Source: Clostridia bacterium | GTDB lineage: Bacteria; Bacillota; Peptococcia; DRI-13; UBA5745 | Direction: 5' to 3' | Length of the DNA stretch: 64,000 bases | Assembly: GCA_018436095.1 (NCBI GenBank) | Contig: JAHDMJ010000007.1 | Location: 186,001-250,000 of the forward strand | Shown: piece after piece, positions 37,435-46,019 of the stretch | How the letters are laid out: each line of letters starts with the position of its first letter | Numbering within the stretch: position 1 is the stretch's first letter | Translations under genes and position numbers: made by a program | Notes under the pieces: model-generated | Told to the model about the DNA's origin: nothing | Database searches by the model: none | The model's input: the letters and a program-made list of their open reading frames with translations, nothing else

Positions 37435-39109
37435 CCTGCCACCTCCCTAACATATCTTCCGGCTTGCCCCCCGGCAATATAAAAGGCAAAACCATTTCTT
37501 CCTTATCCACCCGGAAATCCGCGATTACAGGACCTTCTGTCTTTAATACGAACTCCATAGCCTGGCTCAGTTCCTCCCTTGTGGCAGCTATGACGGCAGG
37601 TATATCGTAAGCCGCCGCCAGCTTCACAAAATCCGGCAAGGGCGGCAGATTGGAAGCCACATAGTGTTTTTTGAAAACCACATCTTGCCATTGATGGATC
37701 ATGCCCAAAGTACTGTTGTTCAAAATGATGACTTTTACCGGCAAATTATGCTCCCGGATGGTGGCCAGCTCCTGGAGGGTCATTTGGAAACCGCCGTCCC
37801 CCACAAAAAGCAGCACATCCTCGCCGGGCCGGCCAAAAGCGGCGCCCATGGCTGCCGGCAAGCCAAAGCCCATGGCCCCAAGTCCTCCCGAGGTCAGGAA
37901 GTTGCGGCAGCGGCTGATGGGGTAATACTGAGCCACAAACATCTGATGCTGGCCTACGTCGGTCACTACAATGGCTTTGCTGCCGGCCTGGCGGGCCGCT
38001 TCCAGGATAACCTCCTGGGGCTTAATCAGTCCGCTGAAATCAGTGGGTAAGGGATGTTCCTGCTGCCACCGGTCAATCTGCTGATGCCATTGGGCAATAT
38101 CGCCGTTTTTCTTAAAATGGCCTTCATCCAAAATCCGCTGCAAAAATAAACGGGCATCCAACTGTAAACAGTAGTTAGCGTCTACGTTTTTTTGGAGCTC
38201 GGCGGCGTCCACATCCACATGGATGATGCAGGCTTTCTCCAGAAACTGCCGGCGGTTGCCGGTAACCCGGTCGCTGAGCCGGGTACCCAGGCAAAGCAGG
38301 AGGTCGCAGTTGCTTAAAGCCAGATTGGCGGCAGCGACGCCGTGCATACCCACCATGCCAAGAGCCAAAGGATGATCCGCCGGAAAAGCGCTTTTGCCCA
38401 TTAGGGTGTTGACTACAGGAATTCCCGTTTCCTCGGCCAGCTTAATCAGCAAATCGCAAGCCCCGGCAGTAACCACACCGCCGCCGGTCAGGATTAAAGG
38501 CTGTTTAGCTTTGCTTAATGCCTCCGTGATTTTGGGCATCAACTCTTCGGTCCGGTCGGCTTTTTTGACTTTCCGGGTATGCAAAGTCTGACGGCTATCG
38601 GCGATTTCCCCTTCGGCCAGAAACAGGTTTTTCGGTACGTCGATGAGCACCGGCCCCGGCCGGCCGCCGGTGGCCACCTGCCAGGCTTCATCCAAAATCT
38701 CCGGCAAAGTGTCCAGGCTTTCCAGCAGGTAACTGTGCTTCGTCACCGGCGTGACGATTCCCGTAATATCCGCTTCCTGAAAGGAGTCTTTGCCGATATC
38801 GTTAAGATTAACCTGGCCGGTAATGGCCAAAAGGGGAATGGAGTCCAGATAAGCGTCGGCAATGCCGGTAACCAGGTTTGTGGCTCCCGGCCCGGAAGTG
38901 GCCAGGCAGACCCCGGGCTTGCCGGTAGCTCTGGCATAGCCGCAAGCCGCATGGGCTCCCCCTTGCTCATGGCGTACCAGTACATGCTTAAGCGGGGATT
39001 TGCCCAGGTATTCATAGAAGTTAAGAATCTGGCCGCCGGGATAACCGAAAACCATTTCCACTTCTTTTTTTAATAAAAAATCTATGATGTATTGCGCACC
39101 GTTTTTCAT
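37400..39109 (-). CDS. ilvB: Acetolactate synthase large subunit, first paralogue
   Basis: 569 residues. Catalytic Glu in 'LVRHEQGGAHAACGYARA', FAD-domain 'LLCLGTRLSDRVTGN', ThDP/Mg 'LLFVGDGGFQMTLQELATI' with 'NNSTLGMIHQWQDVVF'. The Trp in 'HQWQ' is the residue known to favour 2-ketobutyrate, so this copy fits isoleucine as well as valine/leucine synthesis. Directly coupled to ilvN. Confidence 0.96.
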   Translation of the reverse strand: MKNGAQYIIDFLLKKEVEMVFGYPGGQILNFYEYLGKSPLKHVLVRHEQGGAHAACGYARATGKPGVCLATSGPGATNLVTGIADAYLDSIPLLAITGQVNLNDIGKDSFQEADITGIVTPVTKHSYLLESLDTLPEILDEAWQVATGGRPGPVLIDVPKNLFLAEGEIADSRQTLHTRKVKKADRTEELMPKITEALSKAKQPLILTGGGVVTAGACDLLIKLAEETGIPVVNTLMGKSAFPADHPLALGMVGMHGVAAANLALSNCDLLLCLGTRLSDRVTGNRRQFLEKACIIHVDVDAAELQKNVDANYCLQLDARLFLQRILDEGHFKKNGDIAQWHQQIDRWQQEHPLPTDFSGLIKPQEVILEAARQAGSKAIVVTDVGQHQMFVAQYYPISRCRNFLTSGGLGAMGFGLPAAMGAAFGRPGEDVLLFVGDGGFQMTLQELATIREHNLPVKVIILNNSTLGMIHQWQDVVFKKHYVASNLPPLPDFVKLAAAYDIPAVIAATREELSQAMEFVLKTEGPVIADFRVDKEEMVLPFILPGGKPEDMLGRWQGETHLRSFSRK

Positions 39110-39154
39110 GATGGCTGCATTCCTTATACTTTATTTATTTGCCGGGCCTTTTGC

Positions 39155-40831
39155 TTAGGCTTGGCCCGGTTTCTTAAACACCGCGCCCTGGGCGGCGGAG
39201 GTCACTTGAGCGGCGTAGCGGGCCAGGTAACCGGTAACACCCCGGTTAGGCGGTCCGGCCCAGGCTTGGCGGCGTATTTCGATCTCTGCTTCATCGACCA
39301 GAAGCTCAAGCTGCCGGGCGGGAATATTGATGCTGATAATATCCCCGTCCTCTACCAGACCGATCAAACCGCCTGCCGCTGCTTCCGGTGAAATATGGCC
39401 GATGGATGCCCCCCGGGTAGCGCCGGAGAAGCGGCCGTCGGTGATCAGAGCTACAGAAGAGCCTAAGCCCTGGCCCATAATCGTAGCCGTAGGCGTCAGC
39501 ATTTCTTGCATGCCCGGTCCGCCTTTAGGGCCCTCATAACGGATAACCACTACGTCGCCGGCTTTGATTTTGCCCGCCATAATGGCGGCGGTGCCTTCTT
39601 CCTCACTATTAAATACCCTGGCAGGGCCTTTGTGCACCATCATTTCCGGCAATACCGCCCCTTGCTTTACTACGGCGCCGTCGGGAGCCAGGTTGCCCCG
39701 GAGGACCGCAATGCCCCCTTCCGGCCGGTAAGGCTTGTCGAAATGCCGGATCAGCTCACCGTCAGCCCCTTGATACCGGTCTAATATGGCAGCCAGGCAA
39801 TCGGCTCCTACGGCTTTGACGCTGCCGTCAATGAGGCCGTTATCCGCCAATTCCTTCATCACTGCCATAATGCCGCCTTTTTTGGCCAAATCTTCAATAA
39901 AGGTAGGCCCCGCCGGATTCAGCACGCAAAGCTGAGGCGTAGTATGGCTGATTTCATCGATCATGGCCAAATCCACCGGTACGCCGGCTTCATGGGCAAT
40001 TGCCGGCAGGTGCAAAGCCGTATTGGAGGAGCAGCCTAAGGCCATCTCCATCCGCAAAGCATTTTTAAATGAGGCAGGTACCAGAATATCGCTGGGACGC
40101 CGGTTTTCTTTCAGCAAGTCCATAACCCGCTCGCCGGCAGTCTTGGCCAAGCGCTTTCTGGCGCCGCTGATGGCGGGAATGGTGCCGTTGCCCGGCAAGC
40201 CCATGCCTAAAGCTTCCGTCAGGCAATTCATAGAATTGGCCGTATACATGCCGGAGCAGGAGCCGCAGCCGGGGCAGGCTTTTTCTTCGATCTCGCACAA
40301 GGCTTCGTCCGTCATTTTGCCGATGCTATGCTGGCCCACCGCTTCAAAGACTTCATTGAGGCCCAATCTGGTGCCGTCAGACAACTGGCCTGCCATCATG
40401 GGGCCGCCGCTGACAAAGATGCAGGGCAGGTTGAGCCGGCAAGCAGCCATCAGCATACCGGGCACTACTTTATCACAATTAGGAATAAAGACCAGGGCAT
40501 CCATAGGATGAGCGCTGATCATCACTTCGATGGAATCGGCAATCAGTTCCCGGCTGGCCAGGGAATACTTCATGCCTCTATGATTCATGGCAATGCCGTC
40601 ACAAACGGCAATGGTCTGAAACTCGAAGGGCACACCGCCGGCGTTACGGATGCCGGCTTTGACAGCGTCACCAATATCCCTTAAATGCTGGTGGCCGGGT
40701 ACGTAATCGTTGTGTGAATTGACTACGCCAATAAAAGGCCTGCCCATTTCCTGATCTGTAATGCCAAGAGCTCTCAGCAATGAACGGTGGGGCGCCTTGG
40801 CCGGCCCTTTCTTGATGGTATCGCTGCCCAT
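39155..40831 (-). CDS. ilvD: Dihydroxy-acid dehydratase
   Basis: 558 residues, full length. Fe-S cysteines in '[20 protein letters not shown]' and '[20 protein letters not shown]', C-terminal '[20 protein letters not shown]'. Makes 2-keto acids in Ile/Val/Leu synthesis. First gene of the ilv operon. AGGAGG before ATG 40831. No T-box leader is seen upstream, but a 4 x 12-bp array is. Confidence 0.98.
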   Translation of the reverse strand: MGSDTIKKGPAKAPHRSLLRALGITDQEMGRPFIGVVNSHNDYVPGHQHLRDIGDAVKAGIRNAGGVPFEFQTIAVCDGIAMNHRGMKYSLASRELIADSIEVMISAHPMDALVFIPNCDKVVPGMLMAACRLNLPCIFVSGGPMMAGQLSDGTRLGLNEVFEAVGQHSIGKMTDEALCEIEEKACPGCGSCSGMYTANSMNCLTEALGMGLPGNGTIPAISGARKRLAKTAGERVMDLLKENRRPSDILVPASFKNALRMEMALGCSSNTALHLPAIAHEAGVPVDLAMIDEISHTTPQLCVLNPAGPTFIEDLAKKGGIMAVMKELADNGLIDGSVKAVGADCLAAILDRYQGADGELIRHFDKPYRPEGGIAVLRGNLAPDGAVVKQGAVLPEMMVHKGPARVFNSEEEGTAAIMAGKIKAGDVVVIRYEGPKGGPGMQEMLTPTATIMGQGLGSSVALITDGRFSGATRGASIGHISPEAAAGGLIGLVEDGDIISINIPARQLELLVDEAEIEIRRQAWAGPPNRGVTGYLARYAAQVTSAAQGAVFKKPGQA

Positions 40832-40928
40832 ACTTATTCCTCCTATTATATCTATATTTAATTAATATAAGCTTTTTTGGCATAGCTTGTCAAATGTTTT
40901 TCAAAACATTTCCGAACATTTATAAACA

Positions 40929-40976
40929 TTTCTCGGAATATTTCTCGGAATACTTATCGGAATATTTCTCGATTAA
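40929..40976. repeat. Four 12-bp direct repeats upstream of ilvD
   Basis: TTTCTCGGAATA at 40929 and 40941, CTTATCGGAATA at 40953, TTTCTCGATTAA at 40965. On the minus strand the first two contain TTCCGAGAA, a small palindrome (TTCnnnGAA). It lies about 100 bases upstream of ilvD and may be a regulator array. Confidence 0.75.
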
Positions 40977-41045
40977 ATAATGCATAAGCGGCGTGTAAAC
41001 CGCCGGACCCGCCAAGGCCAAATCGTCTGCCTGTTTTCGCCAGGC

Positions 41046-41137
41046 TGCGATTAGCTGATATCCCACTATGCGATTGGCTCATATCCAATACTGCGATTGG
41101 CTCATATCCAATACTGCGATTGGCCTATATCCTATGC
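41046..41137. repeat. Four 23-bp direct repeats between ilvD and the ZIP gene
   Basis: Units at 41046, 41069, 41092 and 41115, consensus TGCGATTGGCTCATATCCAA plus TAC; units two and three are identical. No coding potential on either strand. Confidence 0.85.
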
Positions 41138-41207
41138 TGCGGCCGTCCGATACCTATCCCTATACATAAATCGCCTTTGCTCAGCATAATCTTTCTTGGG
41201 TGATAGC

Positions 41208-41960
41208 ATGATGAATTCGATTATATTAATGGAAAGTTTAGTGGCGGGAACCGCCACTTTGCTGGGAGCCGCCATGGTTTGCGGCTTTGGCCGGCCCCGG
41301 GTCAGGGTCTTGGCGGCCCTTATGGGTTTTGCCGCCGGCGTCATGGCCTGCGTCGTCGTTTTAGACCTGCTGCCTTATTCCTATAGCTTCGGCAGTCTGC
41401 TTTATACCTTCTGCGGCTTTTGGCTTGGCGTCCTGCTGATGGATACCTTGGAGAAATTGGTAGGCCATCTCACCAGAAAAAGACTGGACCAGGAAGAAAA
41501 GGACAAAGGGCTAAACCGCTATTTTCGCCTGGGCATTTTAGTGGCTATCGGCATCGCCCTTCATGACCTGCCGGAAGGCATGGCTATTGCCGCCGGGCAC
41601 ACGGCCCAAAAAGAAACGGGGCTGCTGCTGGCTATTGCCATCGGCCTCCACAATATTCCTGAAGGCATTGCCAGCGCCACTCCTTTCATAATGGCCGGCG
41701 TCAAACGCCGCTGGATTCTCCTGTTGATGCTGGGTATCAGTTTTTTCACGCCTTTAGGGGCCTGGCTTGGCATTTTGCTGATCTCCCTGGGAGACGGCCT
41801 GATCTCCCTTTTGCTGGCTTTAGCCGGCGGCGCGATGATCTCTTTGGTCATCCGCGATATGATCCCGGAAGCCTGGAAGCTAAACCGGCTGTTTGCCGCC
41901 GGCGGTTTTCTGTCCGGCTGTACTTTGCTGGCTCTGATGACCTTTTACTTTCATCATTGA
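41208..41960 (+). CDS. ZIP family metal transporter
   Basis: 250 residues with about eight membrane helices. Metal-site helices 'ALHDLPEGMAIAAGH' and 'GLHNIPEGIASATPF' (H-x-x-P-E-G twice) are the ZIP signature for zinc/iron-type divalent metals. Short charged loop 'KRLDQEEKDKG' between helices three and four. ATG 41208 preferred over TTG 41196. Divergent from ilvD and upstream of the TauE-like pair. Confidence 0.92.
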   Translation: MMNSIILMESLVAGTATLLGAAMVCGFGRPRVRVLAALMGFAAGVMACVVVLDLLPYSYSFGSLLYTFCGFWLGVLLMDTLEKLVGHLTRKRLDQEEKDKGLNRYFRLGILVAIGIALHDLPEGMAIAAGHTAQKETGLLLAIAIGLHNIPEGIASATPFIMAGVKRRWILLLMLGISFFTPLGAWLGILLISLGDGLISLLLALAGGAMISLVIRDMIPEAWKLNRLFAAGGFLSGCTLLALMTFYFHH

Positions 41961-42024
41961 GCCTCGCATGTAACCGTTGGAACCGTGAGTATAATCCCGA
42001 ACTGCCGGGATACTATATTAGGTA

Positions 42025-42423
42025 ATGAATAGACAAGCATCCGCCTCACAAAAAGGAAAACAAAAAAATATTCTTATAACCGGCTTGCCCACCGGCTTCA
42101 TCAACGGCCTTTTGGGCAGCGGCGGCGGCTCTTACCTGGTGCCCCAGCTTACCCGCAAGCTAAAACTGGAGCAGCAAATAGCCCACGCTACTTCCCTTAT
42201 CATTATCATGCCGACAACGCTTTTAAGCCTGGCCGTGTACCTTTTTAAACAGCCTCTGCCTTTGACCATGCTCCTTTATACCATTGCCGGCGGCTGCATT
42301 GGCGGCTTGGTCGGCGCTAAGCTGCTGACCAAAGTCCCCGGCTTATGGCTGGCCCTGATTTTCGGCTGCATATTGTTGATTTCCGGCTGTCGTATGGCCT
42401 GGGCCGGGTTTTTCGGCGGCTGA
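42025..42423 (+). CDS. Half-size TauE/SafE family membrane protein (first)
   Basis: 132 residues, about four helices, one TauE/SafE repeat only; typical family members have about 250 residues with two repeats. 'GFINGLLGSGGGSYLVPQL' is the conserved first-helix motif. Family members export sulfite/sulfonates or related organic anions. A partner half gene follows at 42600, so a two-chain transporter is likely. Ribosome site weak. Confidence 0.8.
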   Translation: MNRQASASQKGKQKNILITGLPTGFINGLLGSGGGSYLVPQLTRKLKLEQQIAHATSLIIIMPTTLLSLAVYLFKQPLPLTMLLYTIAGGCIGGLVGAKLLTKVPGLWLALIFGCILLISGCRMAWAGFFGG

Positions 42424-42480
42424 AAGCTGCCAAAGGTGGTTGAAAGCTGCCAAAATCGGCTGAAAGCTGCCAAAGACCGG
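42421..42480. repeat. Three 20-bp direct repeats between the TauE/SafE halves
   Basis: Units at 42421, 42441 and 42461 each begin TGAAAGCTGCCAAA. The first TGA is the stop codon of the upstream gene, so the array begins exactly at the gene end. Confidence 0.85.
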
Positions 42481-42599
42481 GACAGGCATTGCAAGACTCC
42501 GCTGTCTGCTTGCAAGACATTGTCTGCACTGAAAAATACGCTTGAGGTTTTGGCTTGTTGCAGTTGCTGAAAATACTTTGCAATTCTGGAGGCAGAGCA

Positions 42600-42971
42600 A
42601 TGATTGTTTTTATCGGCTCCATATTAGCCGGCATCATTACCGGCATGGGCATGGGCGGCGGTATTTTGCTGGTGCCCTTACTGGTATTTTTTTCGGACAC
42701 CTCCCAATTAGGGGCTCAAGGGCTATGTCTGGCTTTTTCTATACCCACCTCAGCCCTGGCGGCCTGGTCCTTGTATCGGCAAAAAAAGCTGGACGTGGCC
42801 TGTGCCAAAAAACTAGTTCCCTGGACCCTCTGCGGTGCTTTGCCCGGAGCCTTGCTGGCTTCCTGGCTTTCCTCTTCTGTACTGCAAGGGATTTTTGGGC
42901 TCTTTCTAATATTTTTAGGCGGGCGGGAAATTTATACCTTTTGGCAGAAAAAAGGGCAAAAAAAATCATGA
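42600..42971 (+). CDS. Half-size TauE/SafE family membrane protein (second)
   Basis: 123 residues, about four helices. 'GIITGMGMGGGILLVPLLVFF' is the repeat signature, with 'PWTLCGALPGALLASWL' and a basic tail. ATG 42600 has GGAGG at 7 bases. Pairs with the half gene at 42025. Confidence 0.8.
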   Translation: MIVFIGSILAGIITGMGMGGGILLVPLLVFFSDTSQLGAQGLCLAFSIPTSALAAWSLYRQKKLDVACAKKLVPWTLCGALPGALLASWLSSSVLQGIFGLFLIFLGGREIYTFWQKKGQKKS

Positions 42972-43020
42972 GTGCTAACTGCTCCCTATAATTTCAAGTT
43001 TACAGTACTTAACTATTGCC

Positions 43021-43330
43021 TTTTGGCCGATTTTAGCCTGAAAATGGACTGAAACCCCTATTTTGCAGGTAAAAACCTTTTATAAAATGAGGACACTGAA
43101 ACAGTCGTACAAGCTGACCGTCATAAAGCTGACCGTCATAAAGCTGACCGTCGTAAAGCTGAAATGTACAAAATTTGAGGTTTTGTGGCTGTTGTTCCTT
43201 TAGAATAGTAGATTTAAACTATGCCTACACTAAATATAGGGAGAAATCAGTGTTCAGTAGCGTAAAACTTGAAATTTTCAGCAGTTAGCTAATGCAAATA
43301 TCCATAAAACCTCATTTTTTGTACACACGG
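43021..43330. repeat. Inverted-repeat element, locus C
   Basis: Arms 43166-43188 and 43302-43324 are reverse complements at 20 of 23 positions (GTACAAAATTTGAGGTTTTG versus CAAAACCTCATTTTTTGTAC-like). The family core TTTTCAGGCTAAAATCGG is on the minus strand at about 43024-43044. Three 15-bp units AAGCTGACCGTCATA start at 43111, 43126 and 43141; a single relative is near 25877. Confidence 0.78.
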
Positions 43331-43390
43331 CAAGAAAAAGTGGTGAATCCATGGGGGCGTAAATTCGGATTGGATTGGGTGTGCCCGGCC

Positions 43391-43617
43391 GCTCAAAAAA
43401 CGAAGTTGTGTTGCAGCGAACATCAAATTTAGGCTAAAAGCAGAGGCTAACTGCACAAAAAACGAAGTTGTGTTGCACTATTTCCTTTAAATTTGGCTCA
43501 AATTACGAAAAACTACCCTCTAATCCGTCTACAACTTCGATTTTTGTGCATCTGGACCCGAAAAACGGTCAAATCCGCTGCCTGCCGGAACACAACCTCG
43601 ATTTTTGTGCAGTTAGT
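43391..43617. repeat. Inverted-repeat element, locus D: arms repeated with a 61-62 bp step
   Basis: Left arms at about 43391 and 43452 (CAAAAAACGAAGTTGTGTTG; 62-bp step). Right arms ACAACTTCGATTTTTGTGCA at 43531 and a variant ending at 43611 (61-bp step). 43452-43471 and 43531-43550 pair with one mismatch in 20. Core AAATTTGGCTCAAAT at about 43488. The whole stretch 42972-44028 has no supportable gene. Confidence 0.8.
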
Positions 43618-43679
43618 ATATACAGGCAACCAAAATCCTGGTCGCCGCCAGCTTATCACCTAATCCGGGCGTACAAAAA

Positions 43680-43718
43680 GGATGTCCCCTTATGGTTATA
43701 AACCACTTAAGGACATCC
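43680..43718 (-). terminator. Terminator downstream of the NYN gene
   Basis: GGATGTCC...GGACATCC with a TTTTT on the minus strand, about 310 bases past the NYN stop. The stem sequence resembles the terminator at 10247-10266. Confidence 0.65.
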
Positions 43719-43870
43719 CATTCGGGACATACTGACCGGCATCTCAAACGAGTAAAAGAAACGCCGGGGAAGATTCTGAACCAATTGTACTAAATCCTCC
43801 CTGGGTTTGTCAATCCGTCCCATCAACTGCCAAAAGACCTTTTCAATGTTTTTTTATCGAAGAAAAACTA

Positions 43871-43976
43871 TTTATTTCAATGCTGTCTTCTAAACTCTAA
43901 TCATCTGCTCATTTTATTTCAATGCTATCTTCTAAGCTCTAATCACCTGCTCATTTTATTTCAATATTATCTGCCA
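43871..43976. repeat. 42-bp direct repeats, two and a half copies
   Basis: Units beginning TTTATTTCAATGCT at 43871, 43913 and (partial) 43955, with TCTTCTAAACTCTAATCA-like interiors. Directly downstream of the NYN gene, and followed by two short GATTTTCAATGCT copies. Confidence 0.8.
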
Positions 43977-44028
43977 GGCCGGTTTCCTGCCAGGCTCGAA
44001 TTTTCAATGCTGACCCGGATTTTCAATG

Positions 44029-44586
44029 CTAGGCCCGGGTCATCTGCTGGATCATATCCTCCGTTAAAATCAGCCTCTGATCCATAACCTTCCAAAGCTC
44101 TTCATGGGGCGGATTCATGACGCCATGGCATAAGGTCATAATTACGCCTTCATTCTTAGCCATAAGGATGGCGGGTAAGAAATCGCTGTCGCCGGTAAAT
44201 ATGGCTGCATGAGTGATCCGCTGCTTGGCCGCCATCAGAACCAGATCCACCCCCAGCAGGATATCCACCCGCTTTTGGATAAACAGCGGAGTCCCGCCTT
44301 CTTTATATCCTCGAAATTCCAGCTTGCCCAACCGCACATCAAATTGCGATAAATTAGCTATCCTATTAAAGAAAGCTTGTTTCCTGGAAAATCTCTCTTT
44401 CTGCTCTTCTGTAGGGGGATTGCCCTGGTAAGGCAAGCAGTGATAATAATAGCTGCGAAATAAGGGGATCCCCTGAGTCATCCATTTAGCAAGCTTCTCA
44501 TAATCGATTCGCGGTGAATTAAATTCTTCCTGTAATACTTTATCCAGATAAGCTCCATCAATAAATACTGCCACTTTATCTGACAT
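44029..44586 (-). CDS. NYN domain protein (LabA/DUF88-like)
   Basis: 185 residues. PIN-like NYN nuclease fold: 'VAVFIDGAYLDKVLQ' (first acidic residue), 'DILLGVDLVLMAAK' (second Asp) and 'AAIFTGDSDFLPAILMAK' (acidic pair). Such proteins are predicted RNA-processing nucleases; no partner is beside it. Frame opens at 44628, but ATG 44586 with AAGGAGG is the start. Confidence 0.88.
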   Translation of the reverse strand: MSDKVAVFIDGAYLDKVLQEEFNSPRIDYEKLAKWMTQGIPLFRSYYYHCLPYQGNPPTEEQKERFSRKQAFFNRIANLSQFDVRLGKLEFRGYKEGGTPLFIQKRVDILLGVDLVLMAAKQRITHAAIFTGDSDFLPAILMAKNEGVIMTLCHGVMNPPHEELWKVMDQRLILTEDMIQQMTRA

Positions 44587-44693
44587 TTGTTTCCACCTCC
44601 TTGTCTCATCATACGATAGAAGAATCAAATTGTCAATATATGTTAAACTTAATATTTTTTGCCATTAATTATGAAAGCTTCATTATATAGCAT

Positions 44694-44722
44694 TTGCATT
44701 CTGCCGGGATTTATGCTATAAT
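44694..44722 (+). promoter_or_regulatory. SigmaA promoter with extended -10
   Basis: TTGCAT - 17 bases - TATAAT, with TGC before the -10. Start of transcription expected near 44730, just before a hairpin and about 170 bases before the 3D-domain gene. Confidence 0.75.
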
Positions 44723-44733
44723 GCGAAAAAGTT

Positions 44734-44776
44734 AAAGGGGTGCTCAATATTGATTGAGATACCCCTTTTGGCTTGC
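44734..44776 (+). other. Promoter-proximal hairpin (leader structure or tiny RNA)
   Basis: AAAGGGGT-G-CTCAAT pairs with ATTGAG-A-TACCCCTTTT, a long stem followed by a short T run. It would be the first thing transcribed from the 44694 promoter. Confidence 0.55.
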
Positions 44777-44901
44777 ACGGAAAGTGTTCCGCTTTTCCGT
44801 CAAAACAAAAGATTCATACAGAAATAAGATTTGCGTATATTTAGGATCATAATTAGGTAAACTATAGGATAAATATAGCAAATCCCACAGGAGGTTTTAA
44901 C

Positions 44902-45882
44902 GTGTTACGAGCCAAAATAAAAAAGCTGCCCTGGAGCTTGTTGGCCCTTGTCTCTCTCTTCCTTGTTATGATTGCCGGAGCATTCAAACCCGGTCTTCTT
45001 GAAGCAGAAGCATTAAGTGATTTTTTTGCCGATATCGGCACAAGCAATTCTGTTGTCGTCAGTGACGAAGCTTTAGCAAAAATGGAGGTTTTGGATACCG
45101 GATGGGAATGTGATGAGGAGGGCCGGTCTTGCACCCGGGTTCTGATCAATGGCAGCGAAAGCCTTATCTGCCTGCCCAGCGAGACCAAGGACGATCTTCT
45201 TATGGTTCCCCTGAAGCATTTCAGCTTGGTAGCCGGCTGTACTCTTGAGATTGGGGAAGACAAAAAAATTCATCTCACCAAAGACAATCAGACTTACGTC
45301 ATGGAGGCAAACTCCCCTTGGCTGATCAGCGGCGACGACATTTGGACCTTCCCCGCCCAGCCTTACGAAGCCCACGAAAATATTTATGTACCCCTTCGCT
45401 TTCTTTGCAGCATAATGAACATCAACGTTCAATGGCATGATAAGAGCGATACCGTCCTCCTGGACAGCCACGATGTGGAGGCTGAAGCTCTTGTCCCTTC
45501 CTTAGCCGCCGAAAACGCCAATCTGCTGGCCGCCTTGGAAGGGGAGGAAGGCCCCAAACTAGGCGAGCCTATAGAAATCACCATTACATTTTACTACTCT
45601 TCGGCCAAGCAAGCCTGGACCGCCTCCGGTAATGAGGCTGTTGCCGGCAGTATAGCGGCGGATTCCAGCGTCCCCTTCGGGACCCAATATTATATTCCCG
45701 GGCTGGATTTTATCCGGGAAGACTGCATCTTTACCGTCCATGACCGGGGCAGCGCCGTCAAGGGCAATGTGGTGGACGTCTATTTACCCTCTTCCGTGCG
45801 CGGTCTTTCTGAGACCAAGGCCGCCCTTAGAGTGGGCCGGTATACCACCACTGCCCAGCCCATCATTCCGGAAGCAGAGTAG
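44902..45882 (+). CDS. Exported protein: copper-amine-oxidase-N-like domain plus 3D domain
   Basis: 326 residues. Signal/anchor 'WSLLALVSLFLVMIAGAF', then a region like copper amine oxidase N-terminal repeats ('YVPLRFLCSIMNINVQWHD', 'VLLDS') as common in surface proteins, then a 3D-type domain ('ITFYYSSA', 'FTVHDRGSAVKGNVVDVYL', Asp-rich), the lytic-transglycosylase-like fold found in cell-wall enzymes. Starts at GTG 44902 with GGAGG at 7 bases. Likely acts on peptidoglycan outside the membrane. Confidence 0.82.
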   Translation: MLRAKIKKLPWSLLALVSLFLVMIAGAFKPGLLEAEALSDFFADIGTSNSVVVSDEALAKMEVLDTGWECDEEGRSCTRVLINGSESLICLPSETKDDLLMVPLKHFSLVAGCTLEIGEDKKIHLTKDNQTYVMEANSPWLISGDDIWTFPAQPYEAHENIYVPLRFLCSIMNINVQWHDKSDTVLLDSHDVEAEALVPSLAAENANLLAALEGEEGPKLGEPIEITITFYYSSAKQAWTASGNEAVAGSIAADSSVPFGTQYYIPGLDFIREDCIFTVHDRGSAVKGNVVDVYLPSSVRGLSETKAALRVGRYTTTAQPIIPEAE

Positions 45883-45958
45883 ACAATTTTTTCATAAGAT
45901 TTTCCACTGGGATGCTGCAAAAAAGCTTAGTCTTGTTTGTAGCATCCTTTCTTACTGT

Positions 45959-45987
45959 TTGCGTACTTGCTAAAAAAATGATATGAT
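45959..45987 (+). promoter_or_regulatory. Candidate sigmaA promoter of the lipoprotein gene
   Basis: TTGCGT - 17 bases - TATGAT. Transcription would begin near 45994, too close to ATG 45999 for a ribosome site, which favours TTG 46020 as the start. Confidence 0.5.
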
Positions 45988-46019
45988 AATGAAGAAAAAT
46001 GCAGAAAAGGAAGATGGCT

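Noticed and set aside
40832-41207. T-box or attenuator leader for ilvD
   Set aside because: No TGGNACCGCG-type antiterminator motif, specifier region or terminator was found; only repeat arrays.
42542-42991. Second reading frame over the TauE/SafE half gene
   Set aside because: It overlaps a frame with clear membrane-protein signature and a good ribosome site, and its own product looks like random Arg/Ser-rich sequence.
44902-45882. Copper amine oxidase
   Set aside because: Only the small N-terminal-type repeats common in surface proteins are present; the catalytic oxidase domain is absent.
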